Shown here piece by piece: positions 10,432-22,006 of a DNA stretch of 64,000 nt. The notes beneath the pieces are model-generated. The model was given only the letters and a program-made list of their open reading frames with translations. It ran no database searches and was not told the DNA's origin. The stretch spans positions 1,178,001 to 1,242,000 of the forward strand of contig NC_063261.1 in NCBI RefSeq assembly GCF_019578655.1. The letters run 5' to 3'. Each line of letters starts with the position of its first letter. The first letter of the stretch is position 1. The position numbers were made by a program, and so were the translations under genes. Source of the stretch: Ricinus communis (Eukaryota; Streptophyta; Magnoliopsida; Malpighiales; Euphorbiaceae).

Positions 10432-11849
10432 TTATGCGATGCTTATGCAACTACAACTAAGGCAGTGAATCTATCGATGCAGCCTAGCACAATGGCAAGT
10501 ATTAAAAATATCATATCCCTCAAGAAAGTGAAATCCTAGAGTTACTACTCGTTCCTTGTTATCTAGCCTAACGATAATAACGAAGGTTTCTAAATTTACT
10601 AATGACTAAAAGCTAAATTCTAAATGTAATCGAGAATGAATGGAAAGGGGAATAATCAAGACAAGAAAGTAAACCCAAAGAGGACCTAGACTAGTTGGCA
10701 ACCAAACAAAGGATAACAGATTGTTGAGAACTGAGAAAACAGAATTCCTAAACCTAAGAACCTAAAGTTGGAATCTCTTCCTAACGATCGATTATTAAAT
10801 TAGCCTTAAGCTTTAATCCGCCTCTATTAAGCTTTGTTAATTCTTAATCCGGCAAATTAATTGACCTTATCTCTAAGTGAAAATTAACTTGTTCTTGCAA
10901 TTAAATTTTCAAATTCAATTAGAATTTCTCAATTACTAAAAGAATTCTATGAACAGTAATCAACACATTCAATGTAAGGAAAACTGGATTTTTATTATTA
11001 CTTACAAAAAAAATATAAGGACAGAAACTCAAACAATCTTAACAATTCAATGCAAAAGCCAACATAGTAAGGAACCTCACTTGGTTCAATCAATCTAGCT
11101 ACACATGTTCATGTCTAAAACAAATAAAAGTTCAATTACAATGAAAGAATGAAGAAATCAAAACATATATAGCCTTTTCCTAGAATTGGATGAATAGCTC
11201 AAAGCCTTGATCTACACTGCAAATGATCTCTAGAATGCCTCTTGAATTGCTCCAAAACTCTTCTTCAATCTTCAATTGAATCCCAAGAGTCACGAATCCG
11301 ATGTCAAAAGGCGGAATCAGTCTCCTGGAAGCTACCTCGAGATGTCTGAAACATGTCTAGAGAAATTACAGAGAAGGATGAAGAGTCAAGATTACAGAAC
11401 CCTTCTCTTTACTCGCTCATTCAATTTTATATTGCGCTTCAACACGCGCGTGTTCATGCCCGTGTTAGCCAACATGGGTCGTGCTCTTAAATGTAGCAAA
11501 GGCATGTTCTGGCCCATGTTAGGTAACACGGGTCGTGCTCTAGGGCATGTTTTCCTCAGAAACTGTGTTGCTTCAAAGTGCTTAAGCTACACGGCCTGGA
11601 AATTTCTACACGGGCTCAAACACGGGCCATGTTAACTTTCCAAAAGTCAACCAAAGGTCAAACGCTTCTGATCACGTCCGCTTTCACCCGAAATTGATCT
11701 GAAATTGCTTGAACACTGATAATGGACCTATAAAATCTCCTAGAATACAAAAGGACACAAAACACGGGTGATCTTGGAATAAAAACACAATAAATGCTAA
11801 AAAATGCTCAATAATATGCAAGCAAACATGTGTAAAACTATGCACATCA
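10432..11849 (-). repeat. 3' LTR of the Athila-type element
   Basis: A 1418-bp LTR reads TGATGTGCATAG from 11849 and ends at 10432, where the expected TGATGCG is TTATGCG. It matches 25019-26109 over its length, except that the right LTR lacks about 345 bp (equivalent to about 10630-10975). It contains a CACGGG/CCGTGT dyad set at 11445-11635 in U3 and the family U5 end (CTAGGCTGCATCGAT in sense). Confidence 0.9.
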
Positions 11850-13200
11850 AATCACTCCACATTTAAGCTTTTGCTTGTCCTCAAGCAATTAATAACTCAA
11901 CTCAGAAAAATTCGGTCAGTAAGTCCTCAAAGTTCATGCCCCTAGGCCACAACAAATAGCATTCAACACATCTCAAAAGAAACTCAATCGTAAGTTAAGT
12001 TGTAAATCATTAACAGAGAATGGAGATAGTATCAATGCATGAGTAACTTAAGCAACAACTCAATAACCAACATCAAAAACTAATGCCTCACAGGGATCAT
12101 TCAAGTCACTCAAAGTGTGTACAAGGTGAAAAACAAATCCCTCAAATTAAATGCACAAAACCCGCTTACCATAAGCTTGCTCATAAATGCTATCTCTGCT
12201 ACTGCGAACAACTGAATACCAAAATCAAAAAGGTCTTTACAAGGGTTATAATGGGGCTAAGTTAAAGGTATGGAAATTCAGGAAAGAAATGTGAAAATGC
12301 TAGAAATTCTTGCAATAACTAAAAATGTATGTTCAGAGGATTAAATGCCAAAAAATATAAAAATTATTCATTAAGTCCTCAATTTGTAGAATAACGCTCG
12401 AAAATAGTATAAATCCAATAAAGAGATAAAGAAATAAAGGTATTATTATTATTTTAAACAAAACTGGACTAGCAGCTTATAAAAGAACTGCTGCATCCAA
12501 CTGACTAAAGTAAAGAGCAAAAATACAATTTGGATTGAAGGGAGCATCTTAAAATATCAAAAGGACTTAGGTAATTTACCAACATCGCAAATGACATTTT
12601 AATCTCAAATAAGAGTAAGCAAATCACCAAAAATTCTAGCATGAAGGTAAAAGAAAGATCAAATGAAAAGGCTAAAATGTAAAGTATGAAACAGTGTTAA
12701 AATTAAGAGTAGGGTAAAGGCTCAAACATGCTTAACTAATGGAAACACAAAGGGTAGGCTTTTGGCCAAGTGTGGTGAATCTTAAATTATCCTAATCATC
12801 TCATGGTATTTATAAATTCATGTAACCTCAATAAGCATTATAAAGGAAGTTCTAGAAGTAAAGCCAAGTACAATGCACACTCAAACAAAAAATATGAGGA
12901 GCATGTGCATAATGAATGCTCAAAAGCTCACATTTGAATTGTGGCATTAATTGCAATTAGTTCTCAACATCATTAACTGAGTCATCACTTAAGAAATACA
13001 TGCATATGACATAATCAACACTTTAAGTTAAATTCGACAACTCGAGAAACAATTAAGTAACACCGATTTAACCCGGCAGAGTTGATGTATTAAACACCAT
13101 TATTATTTTCCAAGGACAATGAACAATAAGGCAATAATATCCAAGTACATAATATGTATGAAAAATAAAGTAAATAAAAGTAAGAAAAATGAAAGAAAAA
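11850..13200 (-). other. 3' noncoding region and polypurine tract of the Athila element
   Basis: No gene is seen. Next to the LTR, in sense, is TTGAGGACAAGCAAAAGC followed by AAATGTGGAGTGATT and the LTR start. This parallels 58880-58922, where TTGAGGACAAGCAATAGC precedes AGTGTGGGGTAATT and another LTR, so the G-rich tract is the likely plus-strand primer. The rest is AT-rich and related to 57600-58900 and 60393-61600. Confidence 0.65.
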
Positions 13201-13750
13201 CTAGTGAAGATTGCCCTGATCATCCATCGAGGCTGGTGGAGTGAAAATTGGTAGGTCCTTGGCAGGAGCTATGCTAGTGGTCGGTGGAGGTTCCTGAGTA
13301 AAAGTTGAGGTTGGTTGAGGCATCAGTGCATCCTCGGCAGGAGCTATGCTAGTAGACGATGGAGGGTCCTAAGTGGTAGCTGAGACTAGTGGGGGCTAGG
13401 TTGTGTCTAGAAAACAAACATTGAGGTCCAGTTCAATATCACCCAGGTCATCAAAGAGCCGCTGCACTCTATCATTCCTGCTAGAATCGCCCATCCGCTA
13501 GAGTTGAGCTGCCATTTGATCGGCCTATGTAACCTATCTCTAGAGGCCATCCAAAAGTTGCTGTAGTACTTCGTTAAAAAACCTAGAGCTGTTCTCTGGT
13601 CTCCTCCCGGAACTACCTGAACTCAGTAAAGTGCTGTTGTTGAAGGTTTGAAATCCTGTCTAAGTAATCTGCAAGAGCACCTATCTGAGCACTGGAAGTA
13701 CTAGCAGTGTATGAAGAGGAAGCACCTAGAGATGGGGCAAAAGCACGATT
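13201..13750 (-). pseudogene. C-terminal part of env-like ORF, downstream duplicate
   Basis: In sense this ends PPASMDDQGNLH and TAG at 13201, after a Pro/Thr-rich tail (TSTFTQEPPPTTSIAPAKD). It starts abruptly at about 13750, where the sequence jumps from intron-like DNA into the part equivalent to 15380. It matches 15090-15380 (Gln-rich stretch with LQQQHFTEF). It is the end of the ORF whose beginning lies at 16545. The join at 13745-13750 lacks about 1.28 kb present in the upstream copy. Confidence 0.65.
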
Positions 13751-14640
13751 AAAAAAATGCCTCAAATCTCAAAATCCTGCAAAGAAACAATGCCCAATGG
13801 CATTCCAACATGAAATAATAAGCAACAGTAACCAAAATTCCACAATTTAGCAATGTAGGGCAGATTAAAAAAAAATTGGATTAAGTTGCAAAATTAAACA
13901 ACTGAAATTAATTTAAAACTTAAACCAAATGAAACAACGAAAATATGCGGTAGAAATAAAAGTTAAAAATTAAATAACTAAGCTAAACAACAAACAGTAA
14001 AATAATTAAACAACTACTTAAAAATGCCATTAATTTATGAAAATTGTAATGAGAATAATAGTAGCAAAAACTGAAAAAATAGAACAGAACAGTTAACAAG
14101 AAAAATAATAATAATGAGAATGGACTAACTAAAATATCAAATAAACAAGCAGAAAAATAAAAACTAAAAATTGGAAAAATTGGAAAAAATTTCTTTAAAA
14201 CGATTTCGATATACCCATGTTGTGATTTCGCGATATACGTTTCAAGACGCCGTGTTACGGGCCGTGTTCTGACACGGTTCGAGCAGCGTACGGAGCATGT
14301 TCATTTAGGCCTTATAATCAACACGGCTTTAACATGGCTGTGTTTACCAATACGGGTCGTGTTGGAAACTGTGCAACTCTCGGGAACCGTGTAGCTCTAT
14401 TTTTCACATCCAACACGCCCTGGGCAATCAAACACGGTTTGTGTTGGAAATCGTGCAACTTTAAAAAACTGTGCAGCTCCATTTTTGACACTCAATATGC
14501 CTTTGGCAATCAAACATGGGTCGTGTTAGGAACCGTGCCTCACCCGTGTTGATGCCGAGAAATGCGCTTTCGCTCCGTTTTGTGCACTAACACCTGTATA
14601 AACCAATAATCTACACAACCAAGTAATTTTCAACCAAAAA
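13751..14640 (-). other. Downstream copy of intron-like region and dyad array
   Basis: 13751-14200 is AT-rich and matches 16665-17120. 14220-14560 holds CACGG/CCGTG half-sites like the array at 17208-17480. The TATA of the upstream copy is here GTATATCG (about 14229-14236 in plus), so it is decayed. In this copy the array passes directly into GTGTTGATGCC at 14546, while the upstream copy has an LTR fragment inserted at the same place. Confidence 0.65.
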
Positions 14641-14699
14641 CAACATAAAAACAAAAAGATTAAGTTCAAAACCAACCAAAATGTAAAATGCTAAAAAAT

Positions 14700-15088
14700 A
14701 CATAAATCCAAAGGATAAGCTCAGGAATGCTTCCTGAGAGTGCTTCTTTTGACCGAGTCATGTAGCTGGACCCATACAAAAGGTCACTCGTGTTGGAACA
14801 AAACCATATTGACTCGCTCCTCAACCTCAAACTAGTCTCAATGATAATGCTTCAAGCGATGGCCATTCACCTTGAAATTTCCCTTCTCGGGATAATGCAA
14901 CTCGACTGTGCCATATGGGAAGACCTGTTGAATCACTAACGGTCCTGACCAATGACTGCTTCCCTAGGAACAAACGAAGACGTGAACTATAGAGCAAAAC
15001 TCGTTCTCCAACTTGAAATTTCTTGGAGCCCCTCAACCGCTTGTCGTGCCACTTCTTAGTCCAGTTCGTATAGATGAATGAGTTGCTA
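14700..15088 (-). pseudogene. Duplicated pol tail (integrase C-terminus)
   Basis: The sense frame reads RGSKKFQVGERVLLYSSRL, matching [19 protein letters not shown] at 18370-18300, and continues through the GKF.G.W.S stretch to a tail near 14700. It is the second copy of the pol end and begins at about 15088, where GAGTTGCTATAAGCTTG is joined to env-like DNA through a shared TGCACT. It cannot be expressed on its own. Confidence 0.8.
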
Positions 15089-15089
15089 T

Positions 15090-16545
15090 AAGCTTGTGGT
15101 GCACTCCATCATCCCTGCCGGAATCAGCCATCCGCTGGAGCTGAGCTACCATCTGATCAACCTATGTAACCTGTCTCTTGAGGCCCTTCAAAAGCTGCTG
15201 CAGTACCTCATTAAAACCCTAGAACTGTGCTCTAGTCCCCTCCCAAAACTGCTTGAATTCAGTAAAGTGTTGTTGCTGAAGGTCTGAAATCTTGTATAAG
15301 CTATTTGCAAGAGCACCTATTTGAGCACTGGAAGTGCTAGCAGTGTATGAAGATGAAGCACCAGGAGAGGGGGCGAAAGCACGCGCCGGGTTAGGTACGT
15401 TCCCTGGTCTTAGCTCTAGTATGTTTACAGCTGGGTCCTGTGGAGCTCTAGCTTTGGCCTCCCTAGCCTCCCACAGGATCTGGCTAACCAATCTGTACTG
15501 TATGCCATGGGGCCCTTGAGCAGCTATTACCATTCACATGTTAATCATCTGGCGGACTCCCACTAGTAACATATCCCCTATCTGGGTCAGCTTACCTAAA
15601 CAGCCATCCAAAACATCCAACCTCCTAGCTAACCATATGATGTAGGGCCAAAACAAAGATGTATCTTCTTGGACTCCCTTACAAAGGTCCTTATCTGATT
15701 AGCCAGAAGATAGCTCAAATCTAGCTTCCTGCGCTACTGTAGTGCCCAAAGGATGAAGACATCAATCTGTGTCACTACCCAAAGCTCTCCTCTCTACCTA
15801 TAATGGAGTATACCAGTAGTGAATGTAGATATTGGAGCCGATCTGGAATGCTGGAGGCCTTCGACCAGCTCGGATAGTAATGCTCTAAGCTGATCATAAT
15901 CTCATCCCACATCCTCTCATAAAGGATGGCATGAGTATATAGGCATCCCTAGTAAGCCTCCCAGATGATCTCTTATTGAGTTCATAGGCATCCCTGGTAA
16001 GCCTCTTCTGTGATCTCTTGTTGAGTTCACAACCCCAAGTGCATCCCAAACTGAGGCACTATCATTGAAGACTGTCTGCCCCCTAACCTAAAAGAAATGG
16101 CATCTGGCTGATGCCAATTAGTGATCTACTGCTATAGAAACAAACTGCTGCAAAACTCTATAGTGAGCTCTCGATAGGTAGGCTCAATAATGTTGAAGAA
16201 GCGAGCATATGGTAGGGTCTCAAAGAGCTCTCTGACCTCCTAAGCTAGTCTGACCCTCTCCAGTGCGGTGAAGTCAATACACCATCCAATCCCTACTTGC
16301 TTCCATCGAAGAGATTGGAAGCGTTGCTCGTGGTTTGCTGACTGAAAGGTTAGCAGTCGGTGTCGCGCGGGAGCTGGTGGTAGTGCTAAGGGTCTTTAAG
16401 GTCTGGCTAGCTGTTGTGGCTGTGCTGGTGGTGGTAGTGGTAGTGTTGGACCTTGCTGCTACTGAGAAAAAGAGGCATATGTATCTGGGCGACGCCTCTT
16501 GTATTGGGCCTATCGTGGAGGCTGTTGTCTGGTGCGCTATGACAT
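15090..16545 (-). pseudogene. Env-like ORF (ATHILA ORF1-type), upstream copy
   Basis: Starting at the ATG at 16545 the sense frame gives AQYKRRRPDTYASFS, a Pro-rich stretch, RFQSLRWKQVGIGWCIDF, then FFNIIEPTYRELTIEFCSS, HQPDAISFRLGGRQSSM and PQFGMHLGL. These match the ATHILA ORF-1 domain; the same motifs occur at 36990-37315. It lies after pol, the position of the env-like gene of Athila and Calypso elements. I see no clear signal peptide or membrane segment. At least ten stops interrupt it, mostly TAG or TAA where Gln is expected. The ORF is cut at 15090 by the duplicated pol tail. Confidence 0.75.
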
Positions 16546-17193
16546 TGTACCTAAAAAGGTATTGGTCAACATAGCAGCTAAACAATTCAAGCAGCACAAA
16601 AATAGCCAAAATTTCGGTAGCATAACAGCCGAAAATGGAAAAACAAAACAAAAAATTTGAGGCATTAGAAAATGCCTCAAACCTCAAATTCTTGCAAAGT
16701 AATAATGCCCAATGGCATTCCAGCATAAACTAATGAGCAACAGTAACCAAAATTCCACAATTCAGCAATGTAGGGCAGACTAAAAGAACCGGAAAAATTA
16801 AAAGAAATGAAAATTAATAACTAAGCTAAACAATGAAAAGTAAAATTAAATTAAAATGAAGCAACTATTTAAAATGTAATTAAATTACAAAAATTATAAT
16901 AATAATAACAGTGACAAAAAACTGAAAAATAGAACAGCAAAATTAACAGAAAAGATAACGAGAATGGATTAACAAAAAAAAATATCTCAAATAAACAAGC
17001 AGAAAAATAAAGACTAAAAATTGAATATGAAGAGAAATTAGAAAATGAAGAAGAAAACTTATTTGGTTGATGGCGAAGTGTGAGGAAAATGAAAGTAAAT
17101 AATTGTATGAGAATACCCGAAAATTGGAAATGTTGAAGCAATTTTCTTTCAAACGATCTCAATACGCTCGTGTTGTGATTCTGCGTATATATA
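16546..17193 (-). promoter_or_regulatory. Putative internal promoter and leader intron of env-like ORF
   Basis: In sense, TATATATA (17193-17186) follows the dyad array. About 70 nt later comes a weak donor GGTATTC (17116-17111), then 550 nt of AT-rich DNA, then ACCTTTTTAG (acceptor, AG at 16551-16552) five bases before the ATG at 16545. The layout equals that at 37544-38220 in a different element (TATA, donor about 95 nt later, acceptor-like site at the ATG). This suggests a separate, spliced transcript for the env-like ORF. It is inferred from the layout of two copies; no start site is proven. Confidence 0.55.
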
Positions 17194-17207
17194 GCCGTTC
17201 TCTGCCA

Positions 17208-17491
17208 ACATGCCCATGTTGTGGACCGTGTTCGAGACACGGGCCGTGTTCAAGCCGTGCTCGCTATTTAGATCGTGTCCATGAACGCCTTTTAATCAAC
17301 ACGGTTTTGACACAGGCTGTGTTGGAAACCGTGTAGCTCCATTTTTCACACCCAGCATGCCCTAGTCAATCGAACATGGGCCGTGTTTAGTTACACGGGC
17401 CATGTTGGAAACCGTGCTACTCTCAGAAACCGTGTAGCTCCATTTTTCATAACCAACACGCCCTGGTTAATCAAACACGGGCCATGTCAAG
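17208..17491. repeat. Internal CACGG/CCGTG dyad array
   Basis: The array holds repeated half-sites at about 20-40 bp spacing, including a 13-bp palindrome ACACGGGCCGTGT (17237-17249). Further copies lie at 17297, 17327, 17390-17410, 17428 and 17457. It lies directly upstream (in sense) of the TATATATA at 17186. It is the same kind of array as in the LTRs of these families, but here it is inside the element, ahead of the env-like ORF. Confidence 0.75.
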
Positions 17492-17832
17492 TGATGTGCG
17501 TAAAATACACACATCTAAATGGGGTTTTTAAGATTGATTTTATGGACATTTGGATGTGAATTGGTCTCAACACTCACCCTATACGTATCTTTGTGTGCAT
17601 TAGGTCCAAAAGAGGTCAAAGGATGATAAAGGAAAGAATTGGAGCATAATTGGACGTCAAAGCTGTCGAAATGAGCTAAGTATGCCCATGCGAAAGGTTA
17701 ACACGGCCGTGTTGGATTCAACACTGGCCGTGTTGGATGCGTCAAACATGAAAGAAAAAGAAGCTTTTAGGGAGCATGGCCACAGAGAGTAACACGGCCA
17801 GGAACACCCGCTCGTGTCTCCAAAACGGCCAG
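17492..17832 (+). mobile_element. 5' fragment of a family B LTR inside the dyad array
   Basis: TGATGTGCGTAAAATACACA at 17492 starts an LTR of the type at 45577. It is colinear for about 340 bp up to its own CACGG array, then passes at about 17832 into GCCCGTGTTGATGCC, which belongs to the host element (compare 14540-14555). The remaining 1.1 kb of the LTR is missing. The right break lies in CACGG/CCGTGTT repeats shared by LTR and host. Confidence 0.8.
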
Positions 17833-18029
17833 CCCGTGTTGATGCCTAGAAATGTGCTTTCACTCTATTTTGTGCACTAACACCTGTATAAATTAATAAT
17901 CTACACAACCAAGTAATTTTCAACCAAAACAACATAAAAATGAAAAGATTTAAGTTCAAAACCAACCGAAATGCAAAACAAGCTAAGTAGAAATTGCAAA
18001 AGGAAAATAAAGAGTAAAATGCTAAAAAA

Positions 18030-19330
18030 ATACAGGAATTCAAAGGATAAGGTCGGGAATGCCTCTCGAGAGCACTTCTTTTGACCGAGTCGTGTAGCTG
18101 GACTCATGCAAAAGGTTACTCTTGCTGGAACAAAACCATATTGACCCACTCCTGAACCTCTAACGAGTCTCCATGTTAATGCTTCAAGCGATGGCCATTC
18201 ACCTTGAAATTTCCCTTCTCAAGATGATGGAACTCAACCGTGCCATATGGGAACACCTACTGGATTACGAACAATCCTGACCAATGACTCCTGAGCTTCC
18301 TTGGGAACAAACGGAGACGTGAATTGTAGAGCAAAACTGGGTCTCCAACTTGAAACTCCTTGGAGCCCCTCACCTACTTGTTGTGCCACTTCTTGTTTCG
18401 CTCCTTGTAGATCAATGAGTTGCCATAAGCTTGCTGGTGCCACTCATCTAACTCATTGAGCTGCCACTGTCTCTGTTTACCTGTAGAATCAACATCAAAA
18501 TTACAAGTTCTCAAGGCCCAAAGGGCTCTATGCTCTAACTCAACAGGTAAATGGCAAGCTTTCCTATACACAAGCCTACAAGGTGTAAAACCTGTAGAAG
18601 TACGATAAGCTATCCTAAATGCCCAAAGTGCATCATCTAACTTATTCGCCTAATCCTTCCTACTTACTCCCACAGTTTCCTCTAAGATACATTTCAAACC
18701 CCTATTGGTAACCTCTATTTACCCACTAGTCTGCAAGTGATAGGGTGTAGAAAACCTATGGGTCACTCCATATCGCTTAAGTACTCTCTCCAGTTGAGCA
18801 TTACAAAAATGAGTCCCTCTATCACTAATTAGTGCCCTAGGTGTGCCAAACCTAGCAAACAATCGCTAAGGAACTTAGTAACGACTCTATCATCATCAGT
18901 AGGGAAAGCCTGCGCTTCCGCCCACTTAGAGAAATACTCAACAGCAACAAGGATATATTTATTACCAAAAGAAGAAGGAGATGACCCCATGAAGTCAATG
19001 TCCCAAACATCAAATATCTCAACCGCTTGAATGGTCATTCGGGGCATCTCATCACAATTAGAGATGTTACCTGACCTCTAGCATGCATCACAAACCTGCT
19101 CGAATGCTCTAGCATCCCGAAAGATGGTCGGCTAATAGAATCCAGCATCAAGAAACTTTCTAGCAGTATGGTTAACTGCTTGATGACCTCCCATCGGTCC
19201 CTCATGGCAATGCCTCAAAATTTGAAGGATCTCCTCCCCATACACGCATTGTCCAATCACCTGGTCTGCACAAACTCAAAGCAAAAAAGGGTCTTCCCAA
19301 ATGTAGTACTTCAAATCAGCAAAGAATTTC
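18030..19330 (-). pseudogene. Athila-type integrase and pol tail
   Basis: In sense: [20 protein letters not shown] (first catalytic Asp), [15 protein letters not shown] in another frame (second Asp), then EVTNRGLK (catalytic Glu region) after a stop, then [56 protein letters not shown] and KGNFKVNGHRLKH. The order and wording are those of Athila integrases. The zinc-finger Cys pair (CDACQRSGNIS-like) lies at about 19090-19050 with a stop. Frames shift near 18850 and 18580. The tail ends near 18030. Confidence 0.88.
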
Positions 19331-19398
19331 TTCTTTTGCTAAAATGTCATACCCTTTGGTAAGACCTTTGCAACCAAGTAATTCGCAAAATCGAAAAA

Positions 19399-20777
19399 CT
19401 AAGGGATATCCAAAGATACCTTAATAGAGCACAAATACTCATCTAGAGAACTGTCATCAATAGCCCTCTCATCAAGTGCATCTAGGCTCGGGTTCTCCAA
19501 TCTTAAAAGGTGATCTGTGACCAAGTTCTCTGCACCCTTCTTATCCTTGATCTCAATGTCGAATTCCTGTAAAAGCAAAATCCAACGAGTCAGTCCCGGC
19601 TTAGCATCATGCTTTCCAAACAAGTACCTCAACGCCGAATGATTCGTGTAGACCACGGTCTTAGATAGCACCAAGTATGAGGGAACTTGTCAAAAGCATA
19701 TACGAGAGCAAGCAACTCCTTCTCAGTAGTGGTATAGTGCTCCTGGGCATCTGTCAATGTGTATCTAGCATAATAGATTGGTTGGAACTTCTTCTCAAGC
19801 CTCTGTCCTAAAACAGCTCCAACTACAAAATCACTAGCATCACACATTAGCTCAAAAGGCAACCTCCAATTAGGCGAAACCAGAATAGGGATTGTAGTTA
19901 ACTTCTCCTTAAGTAACTCAAAAGCCTATAATCAGTCATCGGAAAATACAAATGGAACATCTTTTACAAGCAACTAGGTCAAAGGTCTAGCAATCTTAGA
20001 AAAGTCCTTAATAAACCTTATATAAAAACCTGTATGACTAAGGAAAGTCCTAACAGCCTTAATCGAGATAGGAGGTGGCAACTTAGTAATAGTATCTACC
20101 TTTGCTCTATCTACCTCCATCCCTGCATGTGAAATCTTATGCCCTAGCACAATACCCTCTCTCACCATAAAATGACACTTTTCCTAATTCAGCACAAGGT
20201 TAGCTTCTACACAGCGTGCAAGCATACGCTCTAAGTTAAGCAAACAATGGGAGAAATAGTTACCAAATACCGAGAAGTCATCCATGAACACCTCCATAGA
20301 CTCTTCAATCATATCATGGAAGATCGCCATCATACACCTCTGGAAAGTAGCAGGTGCATTGCACAAACCGAATGGCATACTCCTATATACGAACGTACCA
20401 TAGGGGCAAGTGAAAGTAGTTTTCTCTTGGTCCTCAAGTACAATAGAAATATGAAAATAACCTAAAAAATAGTCAAGAAAGCAATAGAACATATACCCTA
20501 ATAAGAGCTCTAACATCTGGTCAATAAAAGGAAGAGGAAAATGGTAATTCCATGTTGTATTATTGAGCCTCTTGTAATCAATGCAAACTCGCAAACTAGT
20601 TACCATCCTAGTCGATATCAGCTCATCCTTCTCATTCTTGACCACTGCCATACCTCCCTTCTTGGGCACAACCTGTACAGGACTAAGCCAAGAGCTGTCA
20701 GAAATAAGGTAAATCAAACATGCATCTAGAAGTTTAATTACTTCCTTCTTGACTACTTCCTTCATATTCGGGTTCAA
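19399..20777 (-). pseudogene. Athila-type reverse transcriptase and RNase H
   Basis: The longest open part (20777-20184, 197 codons) begins NMKEVVKKEVIKLLDA and includes SPVQVVPKKGGM, LRVCIDYKRLNNTTWNYHFP, YGTFVYRSMPFGLCNAPATF and the catalytic box EVFMDDFSVFG. It then breaks into VLGHKISHAGMEVDRAKVD, PFELMCDASDFVVGAVLGQR (RNase H, first Asp), [18 protein letters not shown] and [20 protein letters not shown]. This is a full set of Athila-type RT and RNase H motifs. The catalytic FMDD is intact. Three or more stops and two frame shifts make it non-functional. Confidence 0.92.
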
Positions 20778-20780
20778 ACG

Positions 20781-22006
20781 TCATTGTGGCTGTATCACTG
20801 GCCTGTAATTATCCTCCATCAGGATCTTATGCGAACAATAGCTCCGGTTGATTCCAGGAATGTCTGCAATCTTGTATACAGAGGCCTCGAGATACTTTCT
20901 GAGAGAAGCCAAAGTCATCTCCCTCTCCTCATAAGTCAAATCAGCTGCAATGATCACCGACAGCTTCTCCGCCTCATCCAGATAGGCATAGGTCAAGTGC
21001 TTAGGCAACTTTTTCAATTCCAAAGCTGGTGGCTCCTCAAGTGAAGGTCTCAATTTATGCACCCTTGACTTGTCAAAATGGTCAATAGACCTGCTCAGCT
21101 CACTAGCCAGCAAATAAGGAAGTTGCTCCAACACATCCTCATTGGACAACTCCTCCTCATCAGCCTGTAATGCTACTTGCAAAGGATCATCAAGTAATAT
21201 CTCCTGCAATTGAGACTCCACAATATCATCCAAAACATCAACAGAATACACAGTATCATCGTGGTCAAGTGAATGTCTTATAGAAGTGCTAAGGTCAAAG
21301 GTAATAGTCTCATCACCTACTCTAATTTGTAACTTCCCATCACACACATCTATAACAGCCCTAGATCCTGCAAGGAAAGGCCTACCTAGAATTAAAGGCA
21401 TGCTACTCTCACCCTCCATGTCCATAACAACAAAGTCAATAGAAAATATAAACTTATCTACCTTAACAAGTACATTCTCAACTATTCCCCTAGGATATTT
21501 CACAGTCCTATCTGCTAACTGTATGCTCATCCTAGTAGGTTTAGGCTCACTCAAACCTAATTTCTCAAACAAACTACTAGGCATGATGCTAGCACCTAAA
21601 TCAGCTAAAGCATCACTAATAGGCAAATCACCAATAATACAAGGTACAATGAAACTCCCTGGATCACGCCTCTTCACTGGAAACTTATTTTAAAGAATGG
21701 CTTAGCACTCCTCATTTAATGTCACAAGTCCCAAGTCCTCCAACTTCCTCTTGTTGCTTAGAATCTCCTTCAAGAACCTTGCATATCTAGGCATTTACGA
21801 TATAGCCTCAACAAAAGGTAGGTTAATCCTCAACTGCTTAAATAAATCCAAGAACTTACTAAACTGCTGATCAACCTTCTCCTGCTTCAACCTCGCAGGA
21901 TATGGAATTAGAGGCTGGTATTCCCTCACGAGACTCTTCTTCTTGTCCTTAGTTCGCACAGGCTCTGGCTCCTTCCTAGATGGCTCATCCTGTACAATAA
22001 CATCAT
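20781..22006 (-). pseudogene. Athila-type protease and linker to RT
   Basis: The 298-codon open stretch (21677-20781) starts KRRDPGSFIVPCIIGDLPIS and has the protease box ALADLGASIMP, a flap region RTVKYPRGIVENVLVKVDK and PLILGRPFLAGSRAVIDV. The active-site triplet is D-L-G, not D-T-G or D-S-G; I recall D-L-G from other Athila elements. A 150-residue acidic linker follows (EEELSNEDVLEQLPYLLAS, near 21140) and then the RT. Upstream, 22000-21795 encodes the gag end (QFSKFLDLFKQLRINLPFVE), broken by a stop at 21795. Confidence 0.88.

Noticed and set aside
14220..14560. Regular repeats resembling a CRISPR array
   Set aside because: The CACGG units are short, varied and irregularly spaced, in a plant retrotransposon; no CRISPR.
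16335..16574. Open frame of 79 codons on the plus strand rich in Val/Leu
   Set aside because: It is the reverse of the Pro/Gln-rich start of the env-like ORF and has no independent support.
16869..17240. Open frames with many Phe/Leu/Ser/Tyr, looking like membrane proteins
   Set aside because: They are in the AT-rich leader intron; AT-rich DNA read on this strand gives Phe/Leu/Tyr by composition. No homology.
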